This document shows, piece by piece, positions 8,901 through 16,399 of a stretch of DNA of 64,000 bases (position 1 is its first letter; the number at the start of each line of letters is the position of its first letter). Location of the stretch: contig NZ_PISD01000008.1 of assembly GCF_002835735.1 (NCBI RefSeq), forward strand, positions 186,001-250,000, read 5' to 3'. The translations under genes were made by a program, and so were the position numbers. The notes below the pieces were generated by a model. The model ran no database searches. It was not told the DNA's origin and was given only the letters and a program-made list of their open reading frames with translations. The stretch is from Cytobacillus horneckiae (GTDB lineage: Bacteria; Bacillota; Bacilli; Bacillales; Cytobacillaceae).

Positions 8901-9383
8901 ATTCCGTCATTTCCATATTTTTTAGCTTGGACGTTAAATGACCTAATTTACTGATGTAAATGAGGGTTTTAAAGTAACGTAACCTTTTCTATAGGTGCGA
9001 TGGGCAGATAAAGCAGTCCTACAGGGGTACATCCGTAGTTATAACAAAAAGATGCGAGACCATTCCTGAAATGATCAATCATGTCGTTAAAGCGTGGCGC
9101 GGACAGTATCGCTTGATCGAATTCATCCTAACTTAAGGCAAAAAATAAAGAAACCTTCAAAAACAATATCTGAAGGTATCTTCTCTTGAAAGGAGCATGC
9201 TAAAAATTTCTCATGCCAAAGTTAGTATGGTCTTTCCCCAATTAAATATTCCTTTTGAAATCATTTCAACGTTCTTTGTTGTCGTTTTTTTATACTCATC
9301 CATTACCAAAGCTAGTATAAAAAAACTTTCATTACAAAAGCTAAGGAAGTGTTATTAACTTAATTAGGAAGGAGTAAGGAAAA
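8901..9383. other. Intergenic region with a doubtful small ORF
   Basis: A 7-bp hairpin ACCTTCA/TGAAGGT lies at 9153-9177 without a clear T-run. A 53-codon frame starts at ATG 9197 and ends at 9358; its middle part is hydrophobic (STFFVVVFLYSS), resembling one membrane helix, but the AGGAG is only one base before the ATG. I give that ORF about one chance in four. Two near-copies of CCAAAGYTAGTAT occur about 90 bp apart inside it (near 9214 and 9306). Confidence 0.35.
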
Positions 9384-9647
9384 ATGAAGAAAAACTTATT
9401 AAAATTATTAGTAACGCTATTTGCCTTCATGCTAATCACAGGTTGTGCGGCAAACAATGATCAAAATCCGCCTCCAGAAAATGAACAGAATGGTGAACAA
9501 GGCGGGAATAATGGAGATGAAAATATACCTGGGGTAGACGAAGATGATAACATGTTAAAAGACGATGAAAATGATAATGATCCTGACCCAGAAGATGTAA
9601 TAGAAGATCCACAAGATATGAATGATGAAGACAACCGAGATAATTAA
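9384..9647 (+). CDS. Small very acidic lipoprotein (87 aa)
   Basis: The N-terminus is a signal peptide with a lipobox LITGC, so Cys21 would be lipidated and the protein anchored outside the membrane. The mature part is disordered and almost entirely Asn, Asp, Glu, Gln, Gly and Pro, with repeated DD/DEN patterns and no hydrophobic core. The ribosome site AGGAAGGAG precedes ATG 9384. Such acidic lipoproteins could bind cations or cell-wall polymers, but no function is established. The next small ORF downstream may share the transcript. Confidence 0.8.
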   Translation: MKKNLLKLLVTLFAFMLITGCAANNDQNPPPENEQNGEQGGNNGDENIPGVDEDDNMLKDDENDNDPDPEDVIEDPQDMNDEDNRDN

Positions 9648-9709
9648 CAGGACTTTGGTGTTGTCAGCAGACAACATGAAAAATTGTAAGTATGATTGAA
9701 CAAATATCG

Positions 9710-9761
9710 TTTAGCTTTTACAGTAAGAGGATATGATCTATTCTCTGCTGTAAAAGCTAAA
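9710..9761. repeat. Perfect 14-bp inverted repeat
   Basis: TTTAGCTTTTACAG (9710-9723) and CTGTAAAAGCTAAA (9748-9761) are exact reverse complements around a 24-base loop. It lies between the acidic lipoprotein and a small downstream ORF. No T-run follows on either strand, so it is not an ordinary terminator. Confidence 0.7.
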
Positions 9762-9827
9762 GAAAAAGGAACATCAAGCCCTACAGAATTTATTAAACAA
9801 ATTCCCGATGAAAAAGGGGTATATATA

Positions 9828-9965
9828 ATGAAAAAACAAGAAAAACAGAATCAAAGCGTTAATAAAGAGAGACAAGAGGAACTGCAAACAATTAATGATA
9901 TAACTAACATGGAAAACGGGCAGCCAGTACCTACTCCAAAAGATTATGATGAAATAGAATATTAA
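9828..9965 (+). CDS. Small hydrophilic hypothetical protein (45 aa)
   Basis: The frame is open from 9696 but that upstream part crosses a 14-bp hairpin and has no ribosome site, so I prefer ATG 9828, which follows AAAGGGG by 8 bp. The product is 45 residues, very hydrophilic (KKQEKQNQSVNKERQEE), with no recognised domain. It follows the acidic lipoprotein on the same strand and a hairpin terminator lies further downstream at 10195. An alternative start at TTG 9696 would give 89 residues. Confidence 0.4.
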   Translation: MKKQEKQNQSVNKERQEELQTINDITNMENGQPVPTPKDYDEIEY

Positions 9966-9978
9966 TAAAAACAAAAAA

Positions 9979-10194
9979 ATTATCGCAGATTAACGGGCAG
10001 TAGAAGACCCTCAACCAAAGATTAGAGGAATCAAGCTTAGATGGGGGATATCTAACAGAAAAAGCCCGATTATCAGAACTCGGACTAAATGTGTCATATC
10101 CCGTAGCAACGTCTGAGTGACCCGTATCCTGCGGACCAAACTAACCATCAGTGAAGAAAGAAGGAAAACCCCACTGCTGGAAGTTTCAGTTTAT
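9979..10194. repeat. bcr1-like structured repeat, copy A (expanded)
   Basis: Begins ATTATCGCAGATTAACGGGC and ends AAGTTTCAGTTTAT, the same ends as the tandem copies at 13536. It keeps the AAAGCCCGAT block and the second hairpin region (CATCAGTG to CCACTG), but between them has about 70 extra bases around 10071-10140 absent from the 152-bp copies, so it is 216 bp long. Confidence 0.75.
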
Positions 10195-10234
10195 GAGCCT
10201 GGTTTCACACTATTGTGAGGAACAGGCTTTTTAA
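10195..10234 (+). terminator. Intrinsic terminator
   Basis: GAGCCTG at 10195 pairs with CAGGCTT around an inner TCACACTATTGTGA stem-loop, followed by TTTTTAAG. It would end the transcript of the acidic lipoprotein and small ORF after reading through the repeat. Confidence 0.75.
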
Positions 10235-10347
10235 GTTTTTATAAAAATACTTTATCATATGATAGACTTTGGTTTATCTCAACTTAAATGGACATTTTAA
10301 GGCAACTTTTTAGGAATTTATCATAAGGCTGCACAAGGTTGGACCAA

Positions 10348-10555
10348 TTTATCACAGATGAACGGAGTAGGACTCACACTTCAAAGATTAGATTAGAGAA
10401 ACCGAAGAAGCTTAGGGTGGGTTCAACTGCCCGTGAAGGCCCGATTATCAGAACAACTCAGATTAAATGCGCCACGTCCTGGCATCCTGCGGGTTAACCA
10501 TCAGTGGAGAGAAGAGATGGAGAAAAACCTCTACTGCTGGAAATTTTACTTTTAC
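10348..10555. repeat. bcr1-like structured repeat, copy B (degenerate, expanded)
   Basis: Starts TTTATCACAGATGAACGGAG and ends near GGAAATTTTACTTTTAC. It keeps the ACTGCCCGTGAAGGCCCGAT block and the extra segment seen in copy A (TCAGATTAAATGCGCCACG near 10460), but both hairpins have decayed. A 72-codon open frame inside it is repeat sequence, not a gene. Confidence 0.65.
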
Positions 10556-10680
10556 AAGCAGTCTGCTATTCGAAAACTTGTCAAAAGTTTAGTAGGTTGC
10601 ACCATGATACTAGTCCAATCAAAACATTCTCCATTAAATAAAATATATTAAACCATGTGATAATTTTAGGAGGATGAAAA

Positions 10681-11118
10681 TTGAATAATCATCAACGTTT
10701 TTTTGCACAGTTAAGCGGCTCTGAAGAGGTTCCACCTGTATGTACAAATGCATTCGGCCTTGCTAAATTTAAAGTTAGCAGCAATGAAAGAAGAATGGGT
10801 TTTCGATTAACAGTAAATAAACTGAACAATTTTACTCAAGGACATATTCATTTAGGTAGAAGAGGAGAAAATGGTCCTGTTGTCGCCTTTCTCTTCGGTC
10901 CTGTTGACCCTGATATAAGTGTTAACAAAGGAGTTGTAGAAGGAATCATAACTGCAAATGATCTTGTTGGGCCTTTAGAGGGTGAACCTCTATCGAAGTT
11001 AATAGACCTTATGAGAGATGGAAAAACATATGTCAATGCCCATACGGCTCAGTATCCAGATGGAGAAATTCGCGGCCAAATCAAATCTCTGAGGCATGAT
11101 AGATGTTGTGAATATTAA
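10681..11118 (+). CDS. CHRD-domain protein
   Basis: A 145-residue protein that is essentially one CHRD domain (the fold of chordin repeats). Seen motifs are AQLSGSEEVPPV at the start, GHIHLGRRGENGPVVAFLFG in the middle and the closing signature YVNAHTAQYPDGEIRGQI. Start is TTG 10681 after a strong AGGAGG. There is no signal peptide, although many bacterial CHRD proteins are exported; the Bacillus versions of this length often lack one. The role is unknown. The C-terminus ends in RCCEY with two cysteines. A terminator follows directly. Confidence 0.88.
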   Translation: MNNHQRFFAQLSGSEEVPPVCTNAFGLAKFKVSSNERRMGFRLTVNKLNNFTQGHIHLGRRGENGPVVAFLFGPVDPDISVNKGVVEGIITANDLVGPLEGEPLSKLIDLMRDGKTYVNAHTAQYPDGEIRGQIKSLRHDRCCEY

Positions 11119-11130
11119 AAGCAATAAATC

Positions 11131-11167
11131 GGGAGGGAAAAAGCGCCTTGGCTCTTTCTCTCCCTTT
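11131..11167 (+). terminator. Terminator between CHRD and CBS genes
   Basis: GGGAGGGAAAAAGCGCC pairs with GGCTCTTTCTCTCCC (11131-11164) and a short T-run follows. The two flanking genes converge on it. Confidence 0.7.
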
Positions 11168-11229
11168 GTCATCAGCCTTATCTAGTTCCTTCTTCCGTGT
11201 AATAGGAAGGGAACGAACTCATTGTTTTC

Positions 11230-11661
11230 TCAATGATTGAAATGATTCTGTTCTGAAATATGATTTAAAGCATCCCCGGCTTCGTTTACATAAATGTCCA
11301 TTTTCACAAGATCACCAATCGCACAAATGCCGACAATTTCACCATTTTCTACAACAGGAATCCGGCGAACTTGATTATCGGCCATCAAACGAGCACATTC
11401 GTGAACATCAGTTGTCGGATCACATGTAATTACATCTGTAGTCATACAATCATGGCAATGAGTATCATGGGTATCCTTCCCATCAGCCACACAATTTATT
11501 ATAATATCACGATCTGTTATCATCCCGACAACTTTTTTTCCTTCACAAACGGGGATAGAACCACAGTCGATATCACGCATCATTTTTGCTGCAGTTTCTA
11601 CTGAATCATGCGGTGCACATACATTTACATCTTTAGTCATAATTTCACTTACATTAGTCAT
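11230..11661 (-). CDS. Two-CBS-domain protein (YhcV-like)
   Basis: A 143-residue cytoplasmic protein made of two CBS domains (about 5-58 and 72-125), each with the usual GxxPV and GMITDRDI or GICAIGDL ends. Such pairs bind adenine nucleotides and sense energy or stress. I place the start at ATG 11661, not 11670, because AAGGAG lies 10 bp before it. Between the domains the linker has a cluster, HDTHCHDC, of three His and two Cys that is unlike the YhcV sequence I remember and could bind a metal. It is a single gene read leftward. Confidence 0.88.
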   Translation of the reverse strand: MTNVSEIMTKDVNVCAPHDSVETAAKMMRDIDCGSIPVCEGKKVVGMITDRDIIINCVADGKDTHDTHCHDCMTTDVITCDPTTDVHECARLMADNQVRRIPVVENGEIVGICAIGDLVKMDIYVNEAGDALNHISEQNHFNH

Positions 11662-12010
11662 ATGAATCATTCTCCTTTTAATAATAAAATTTTAAACTTC
11701 TGATATTATTCCAAGTTATTAGTGAATTATTCCGGAAAGGTCTGCTTTGAGTGGTTATTAGAAAAGTCAGAGGTATAAAAACTGAAGTATACCTAACTTT
11801 TTCCCCTTTTGCTGCAATAATGGAATCGTGCAGTGAAAGGCTTATCTGCATGGAGAAAGGTTAAGCTGAACGGTTCTTAGCTCACCTAGTTGGGCACATG
11901 TACTTTGGCTACCAATTAATAAAAGTCAACCAGGAATATTTTCTGGCTGACCCAAATCGTTTAGTTAACTAATCAATAAATGAAAATTTTCCTTTATTGT
12001 CAGCCTCTAC
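11662..12010. other. Intergenic region with leftward terminator
   Basis: Apart from the CBS gene's ribosome site, the only structure is GTCAACCAG/CTGGCTGAC at 11925-11951, which on the minus strand is followed by TTTTATT and would terminate the acetyltransferase gene. I see no coding frame. Confidence 0.55.
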
Positions 12011-12442
12011 TTATTTCATTTTCATTACTTTTTCACCGTTTTCATCCTCTTCGTTAATGAAAATAAACCCTAATTTCTTATATAATTTAATCGCACGTTT
12101 ATTATTTTCATATACACTTAAATAAATATTATTAGTAGGAAACTTGTTTTTTAAAAACTCGATTAGCTTTTGCATAAAATACTGCCCTAATCCAGTTCCT
12201 TGGAAGCGCTTATCAATTAAAAAACGATCTAGCCAAACTTGGTCTTCAAATTTACCATACATTGAGAATCCAACTGCTTTGTCATTTTTATATAAACCTA
12301 AAGGAACATAACGATTATCCTCCTTAGCCTCTGCTAAACATTGTGAGATAGGCTCAATAAAACGATGTTGTTCCTTCGTAATGTTTAATGATAAGATTTC
12401 TTTTTCATTCGAGCTTGTGATATCCCGAATTTCCCTAGACAT
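12011..12442 (-). CDS. GNAT acetyltransferase, BltD-like (polyamine N-acetyltransferase)
   Basis: A 143-residue GCN5-family acetyltransferase. The acetyl-CoA binding loop reads RFQGTGLGQ, preceded by VWLDRFLID and followed by IYLSVYENNKRAIKLY; these segments and the N-terminal region match B. subtilis BltD, a spermidine/spermine N-acetyltransferase, closely from memory. It would acetylate polyamines or related amines in the cytoplasm. The gene is transcribed leftward from a MerR-type promoter at 12482-12512, divergent from a BltR-like regulator. Unlike the B. subtilis blt locus, no efflux-pump gene lies between regulator and acetyltransferase. Confidence 0.85.
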   Translation of the reverse strand: MSREIRDITSSNEKEILSLNITKEQHRFIEPISQCLAEAKEDNRYVPLGLYKNDKAVGFSMYGKFEDQVWLDRFLIDKRFQGTGLGQYFMQKLIEFLKNKFPTNNIYLSVYENNKRAIKLYKKLGFIFINEEDENGEKVMKMK

Positions 12443-12481
12443 GATGTCAAAACCCTTCTATAAAATATTGTTTACCATTTC

Positions 12482-12512
12482 ATTTTATGGTATATAGTAA
12501 CTATATAGTCAA
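12482..12512 (-). promoter_or_regulatory. MerR-type promoter and operator
   Basis: On the minus strand TTGACT (12507-12512) and TAAAAT (12482-12487) are separated by exactly 19 bp, the over-long spacer typical of MerR-family targets, and the spacer holds the dyad TATATAGT-T-ACTATATA. This drives the BltD-like gene; the regulator starts on the other side, so its own promoter overlaps. Confidence 0.85.
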
Positions 12513-12528
12513 GGGAGTGTTTAACAAA

Positions 12529-13350
12529 TTGAATGAAACGAATGTGAAATTTTTTACAACAGGTGAATTTGCAAAACTATGCAAAGTAAACAAACAAACG
12601 CTCTTATATTACGATCAAATCGGGCTTTTATCACCAGTATTAAAAAGTGATAAAGGCTACCGCTATTATTCAATTCGTCAATTAGAGCTATTCAATATGA
12701 TTGATTTGTTAAAGGATCTCGGCATGTCGCTAAAAGAAATTCAACAATATATGCAAAATAAGTCACCTGAGGCTTTCTTATCTTTAATGTACACTCAAAA
12801 AGAAGAAATAGTGAAAAGACGGCTCAAGCTGGAAATGAATGAAAACATTATAGACGCAAAAATTAAATTAATGGAGGAAGCGTCTTATATCGATTTTCAT
12901 CAAATTACACTTGAACATTTTCCTGTAGCTGCACTCTATCTTAGTAAAAATATTGAGAATATAGCTGATGATGAATTTGTAGAGGTTGTATCCGATTTTA
13001 TTGATGAATTGTATGTTTCACAACTTGATACCGGATATCCAATAGGTGGAATGACTAAACGAGAGCAAGTAATAAACGGTGAATATACTAATTATAGTTA
13101 TTTATATATGGAGCAGCCTAATCCAAAGAAAGGATATCAGTATTTTCAAACGGTTAAAGGAACTTTCCTTGTTGGCTATCATATTGGGGAGGAGCAAACA
13201 ATACAAAATACATATAACAAACTTTTTTCAAAGATGAAACAATTAAATTTCACATTAGGAGAGTATGTTTTTGAAGAATACATCTATGATATGGTTGTAA
13301 AAAATCGTGAGGAACATTATGTAACTAAAATAAAGATTCATGTAATTTAA
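12529..13350 (+). CDS. MerR-family multidrug/effector-sensing regulator (BltR/BmrR-like)
   Basis: A 273-residue transcription factor. The N-terminal winged helix (FFTTGEFAKLCKVNKQT, LLYYDQIGLLSPV, GYRYYSIRQLELF) is followed by a dimer coiled coil (about 75-118) and a C-terminal GyrI-like effector domain (about 120-273), the BmrR/BltR layout. I choose TTG 12529, which follows AAGGGAG by 10 bp; the longer frame would read through the operator. It should activate the divergent acetyltransferase by untwisting the 19-bp spacer when a lipophilic cation or similar ligand binds. Confidence 0.9.
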   Translation: MNETNVKFFTTGEFAKLCKVNKQTLLYYDQIGLLSPVLKSDKGYRYYSIRQLELFNMIDLLKDLGMSLKEIQQYMQNKSPEAFLSLMYTQKEEIVKRRLKLEMNENIIDAKIKLMEEASYIDFHQITLEHFPVAALYLSKNIENIADDEFVEVVSDFIDELYVSQLDTGYPIGGMTKREQVINGEYTNYSYLYMEQPNPKKGYQYFQTVKGTFLVGYHIGEEQTIQNTYNKLFSKMKQLNFTLGEYVFEEYIYDMVVKNREEHYVTKIKIHVI

Positions 13351-13535
13351 AGAAGAGAGGAGGGGGATTGCTCACATTAACTTTCGTCTCTTACTTATTA
13401 ATTTTATAATAGAAAACAAATCGTATAATAGATTTATTGCTCCTAGCCTATTCAAGCTTCCAACAATTTTCAATGAAAACACACCTCCAAGTCATTCTAC
13501 GGTACAACAATACATGAATACTTAAGGTGTTTTTA
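13351..13535. other. Spacer before the tandem repeats
   Basis: No gene or clear terminator is visible; only a loose GAGAGGAG/CTTTCGTCTC pairing follows the regulator. Confidence 0.3.
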
Positions 13536-13687
13536 TTTATCGCAGATTAACGGGCAGTAAAATCCCCGCATCAAAGCTTAGATGAATCGAAGAAGCATAG
13601 GTGGGGATAACTGCCCGTAAAAGCCCGATAGGTTCAACTAACAATCAGTGGGGGCTGAAGGAAAACCCCCACTGATAGAAGTTTCAC
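13536..13687. repeat. bcr1-like structured repeat, tandem unit 1 (152 bp)
   Basis: Starts TTTATCGCAGATTAACGGGC and ends AGAAGTTTCAC. Two hairpins are visible. The first has outer arms CGGGCAGT/ACTGCCCG and inner arms ATCCCC/GGGGAT; the second is a perfect 10-bp stem TCAGTGGGGG/CCCCCACTGA. Length, ends and TTTAT flank fit the bcr1 element known from the B. cereus group, as I remember it. Confidence 0.9.
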
Positions 13688-13838
13688 TTTATCGCAGATT
13701 AACGGGCAGTAAAATCCCCGCATCAAAGCTTAGATGAATCGAAGAAGCATAGGTGGGGATAACTGCCCGTAAAAGCCCGATAGGTTCAACTAACAATCAG
13801 TGGGGCTGAAGGAAAACCCCCACTGATAGAAGTTTCAC
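13688..13838. repeat. bcr1-like structured repeat, tandem unit 2 (151 bp)
   Basis: A copy of unit 1 that differs only by one missing G in the second hairpin. It follows with a shared TTTAT at the junction and another TTTAT (13839-13843) after it, so each unit is flanked by the same five bases. Confidence 0.9.
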
Positions 13839-13877
13839 TTTATCTCACTGGTTAAAATTAAACCCCTTCAGCATTTT

Positions 13878-14471
13878 TTAATCGATGTTTTTAGTTAAGT
13901 CTTCCATCATTGCCTCGTTCATTGGTCCAACAATCTTTTTTATAATAATTCCATTTGAATCAATAATATAGCTGGTTGGAATAGAAAAGGTTTCATATTG
14001 AATACCAATCGTTCCATCCTTGTCTAATGGGATTGTAAATGAAAGATTATTTTCATCAACGAATTTTTTTATCTCTGACATTCCTTTATCTAAGCTGGTT
14101 AGGTTTACTGCAACGATTTCAATATCATTCTCCTTGTTATCTTCGTAAAACTGTTGCATATGAGGCATTTCAGCTACACATGGTGGGCACCATGATGCCC
14201 AAAAATTCAAAATAACTTTTTTACCTTTATAGTCAGATAATTTAACCGTATCCCCATCTAATGTCGTCAATTCAAAATCTGGAGCAGGCGAACCTTCTTG
14301 TACGCTTAATTGCCCATCCTGATTAATATTTTCATTTACAACTACACTCTCTTCAGTTGAAGAGTTTGCCGTTTCTTTCGTTCTTTCGGTTGGTGATAAC
14401 TTATAAATATTGACAATGACGATGCTAAGAGCTAATAAAACTATTGCAGCAGATATTATACTTTTACTCAA
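13878..14471 (-). CDS. Membrane-anchored TlpA/ResA-like thiol-disulfide oxidoreductase
   Basis: A 197-residue protein with an N-terminal membrane anchor (residues 4-23), a Ser/Glu-rich linker and a thioredoxin-fold domain. The active site is WCPPC with Cys95 and Cys98, and the cis-proline segment reads FSIPTSYIID. It belongs to the ResA/TlpA group that reduces disulfides outside the membrane, for example in cytochrome c maturation. It is the last gene of a leftward redox operon, overlapping the preceding membrane-protein gene by 8 bp; the CcdA protein encoded upstream would feed it electrons. Confidence 0.9.
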   Translation of the reverse strand: MSKSIISAAIVLLALSIVIVNIYKLSPTERTKETANSSTEESVVVNENINQDGQLSVQEGSPAPDFELTTLDGDTVKLSDYKGKKVILNFWASWCPPCVAEMPHMQQFYEDNKENDIEIVAVNLTSLDKGMSEIKKFVDENNLSFTIPLDKDGTIGIQYETFSIPTSYIIDSNGIIIKKIVGPMNEAMMEDLTKNID

Positions 14472-15075
14472 GTAACTGATCCCCCTGTTTCCTACTAATA
14501 ATAAAAATAATGATTCCTATCCAAATGAATGATAATGTCTCTATGGAGAGGAGCGTCCCAAATAAGCTAATGAATAAAATTTCTAAGAGCATAAGCAATA
14601 TCAATAATTGGCTGGACACTAGCTTTTTTCTGTTTTTAAGAATAAAAAGTAAAGTAATTAATGGTAAAGAGAGAATGAGTGAACCTAGATAATCTTTTAC
14701 AATAATATTTAATATAACTTCATAGCTGAAATAGAAAAGCAGAAAAATTCTAGGACTTTCAATGTGAAAAGATGGATATTTATTTGGCGCAATGAATAGT
14801 AAGTAGAAAGAAAGGAATATCAATGCAAGCAACTGCCCATTCACTCCGCCATTGAAGTAAATTATAGAGCGCGGTACATTTATAAACATTTCTATATTAA
14901 ATAGAATGTAACTTAATTTCCATATAACGAAATAAAGAAAAAAGCTATTCCCATACCAATCACTTACTTTTTTATGTCCCAATAACCTGTTTAAAATATT
15001 GGCAAGGATAAGAGCAGCAAGAACAGCTATCCAGGTGGCAGGAACAGTTAGATTTCCAACTTGTAAATAATTCAT
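14464..15075 (-). CDS. Polytopic membrane protein of the redox operon (203 aa)
   Basis: A hydrophobic protein with about six to seven membrane segments. The start (VPATWIAVLAALILANIL) and an IYFNGGVNG stretch near residues 73-81 recall prolipoprotein diacylglyceryl transferase-like proteins, but the Lgt catalytic motifs are not evident, so I assign no activity. It overlaps the thioredoxin-like gene by 8 bp, so the two are translationally coupled and probably act together, perhaps as membrane partner of the TlpA-like protein. A 250-bp gap separates it from the sensor kinase gene upstream. Confidence 0.7.
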   Translation of the reverse strand: MNYLQVGNLTVPATWIAVLAALILANILNRLLGHKKVSDWYGNSFFLYFVIWKLSYILFNIEMFINVPRSIIYFNGGVNGQLLALIFLSFYLLFIAPNKYPSFHIESPRIFLLFYFSYEVILNIIVKDYLGSLILSLPLITLLFILKNRKKLVSSQLLILLMLLEILFISLFGTLLSIETLSFIWIGIIIFIISRKQGDQLLE

Positions 15076-15325
15076 GGCAATCTTCCTTTTGAAAAACTAA
15101 TTTTTCGCTAATAGATCAATCAACTATTTTGCAAATATTTAATACTTGAAAATAATTAGTAGTGAAGAATATTTAAACGAGCGTTTTACAATGTCTTGCA
15201 TAGTCTTTAATTCAATTCTTAAAGTTCATCAGGTCCCCCTTACCTTCAACAATCGATTCATAGTGGATTCATTCAAATAAAGTATAGTTGTATCATGTTA
15301 AGGAATGATTAAGATTGAAAAAAAA

Positions 15326-16399
15326 CTAACTTTGGCACTTATCCGTTTCCAAAGGGAATTCTATCCAAAAAGAATGATTGTTTCCATCGGTATTCAGACC
15401 AATACGGCCTTGATGTGCAGAAATAATTCCTTTAGCTATAGCGAGACCAAGTCCGGCACCTTCAGTCTTGGTACTTCGTGATTGTTCTAATCGATAGAAG
15501 CGTTCAAATATAAGCTTTTTCTTATCAGGATGAATATATTGACCCTCATGTAAAAATGTAATTGTGTATGTTTTTTTATTTTTTATCGCGTTAATAGTAA
15601 GAGAGTCTCCTAAGTTATAATCAATAATATTTTGAAGAATATTAGTAAAAACTTGAGTAATGCCGTCTTGATTGCCAACAATGTCTGCTTCGTCTATATG
15701 AATATTTATTTCTTTAAATTCCTCATTAAGTTTCAGTTGAAAAGATAGGATTGACTCTTCTAACAAATTGTTAATTTTTAATGGATGAAACTGTTTTTCA
15801 ATAAAATAATGGCCATTGCTCCATGAGTTTAATTCTGTAATGAGCTCGACAATTCTTGTTATTCGACGTGATTCTTCAAGTAATGAGCCAAATAATTCAG
15901 GGTTCCCATCAATTACATTATTTTGCAAAGCTTCGAGGTATCCATTGATATTGGTTAGTGGTGTCCGCAGCTCATGCGCAATATCTCGCAGCATTTCATC
16001 TCGTCGTTCCTGTACGGATTTTAGCGTGGTAGTCATTGAATTAAAGCTTTCAATTAACTCTTTTATTTCTCCGGTGGTGTTCACCTCTATTTTATTTGGA
16101 GTCTTTCCCTCCTTAATTTCCTTCGCTGCATCAGACAAGCCTTTAATCGGTGCGATAATCTTTTTTACAGTAATATAATGAAATAACCCTACGATCACAA
16201 AAGAGAATAAGCCGATTTTCCAAAGGAAATTATTTAATGTATCAACGAGTTCCTTGCCGATGACTTGCTCTGAGTTAACCAAAAAGCAGGCATAATCTTT
16301 AACAGATATACCTGCTAACAAAATGACAAATACGATGACAATACTATTAAGTGCGACGAGTCTTGATAAAAGGTTGGACAACTTTCTACTGAGCCACAA
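15326..16399 (-). CDS. HAMP-domain sensor histidine kinase
   Basis: A 357-residue membrane kinase. Two membrane segments (about 15-33 and 61-78) enclose a very short outer loop of roughly 27 residues, followed by a HAMP linker, the phosphoacceptor box with His142 in DIAHELRTPLTN, and an ATPase domain with the G-box GAGLGLAIAKG. The short loop contains no cysteine, but Cys38 (DYACFL) sits at the membrane edge. It overlaps its response regulator gene by 14 bp. Its place between CcdA and TlpA-like genes suggests it senses membrane or extracellular thiol redox state; this is inference. Confidence 0.92.
   Translation of the reverse strand: MWLSRKLSNLLSRLVALNSIVIVFVILLAGISVKDYACFLVNSEQVIGKELVDTLNNFLWKIGLFSFVIVGLFHYITVKKIIAPIKGLSDAAKEIKEGKTPNKIEVNTTGEIKELIESFNSMTTTLKSVQERRDEMLRDIAHELRTPLTNINGYLEALQNNVIDGNPELFGSLLEESRRITRIVELITELNSWSNGHYFIEKQFHPLKINNLLEESILSFQLKLNEEFKEINIHIDEADIVGNQDGITQVFTNILQNIIDYNLGDSLTINAIKNKKTYTITFLHEGQYIHPDKKKLIFERFYRLEQSRSTKTEGAGLGLAIAKGIISAHQGRIGLNTDGNNHSFWIEFPLETDKCQS

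Noticed and set aside
10433-10651. 72-codon open frame
   Set aside because: Most of it lies inside the degenerate bcr1-like repeat B; no ribosome site and no family likeness.
13536-13838. CRISPR-like array
   Set aside because: Only two long, directly adjacent copies with no spacers; this is a tandem bcr1-like element.
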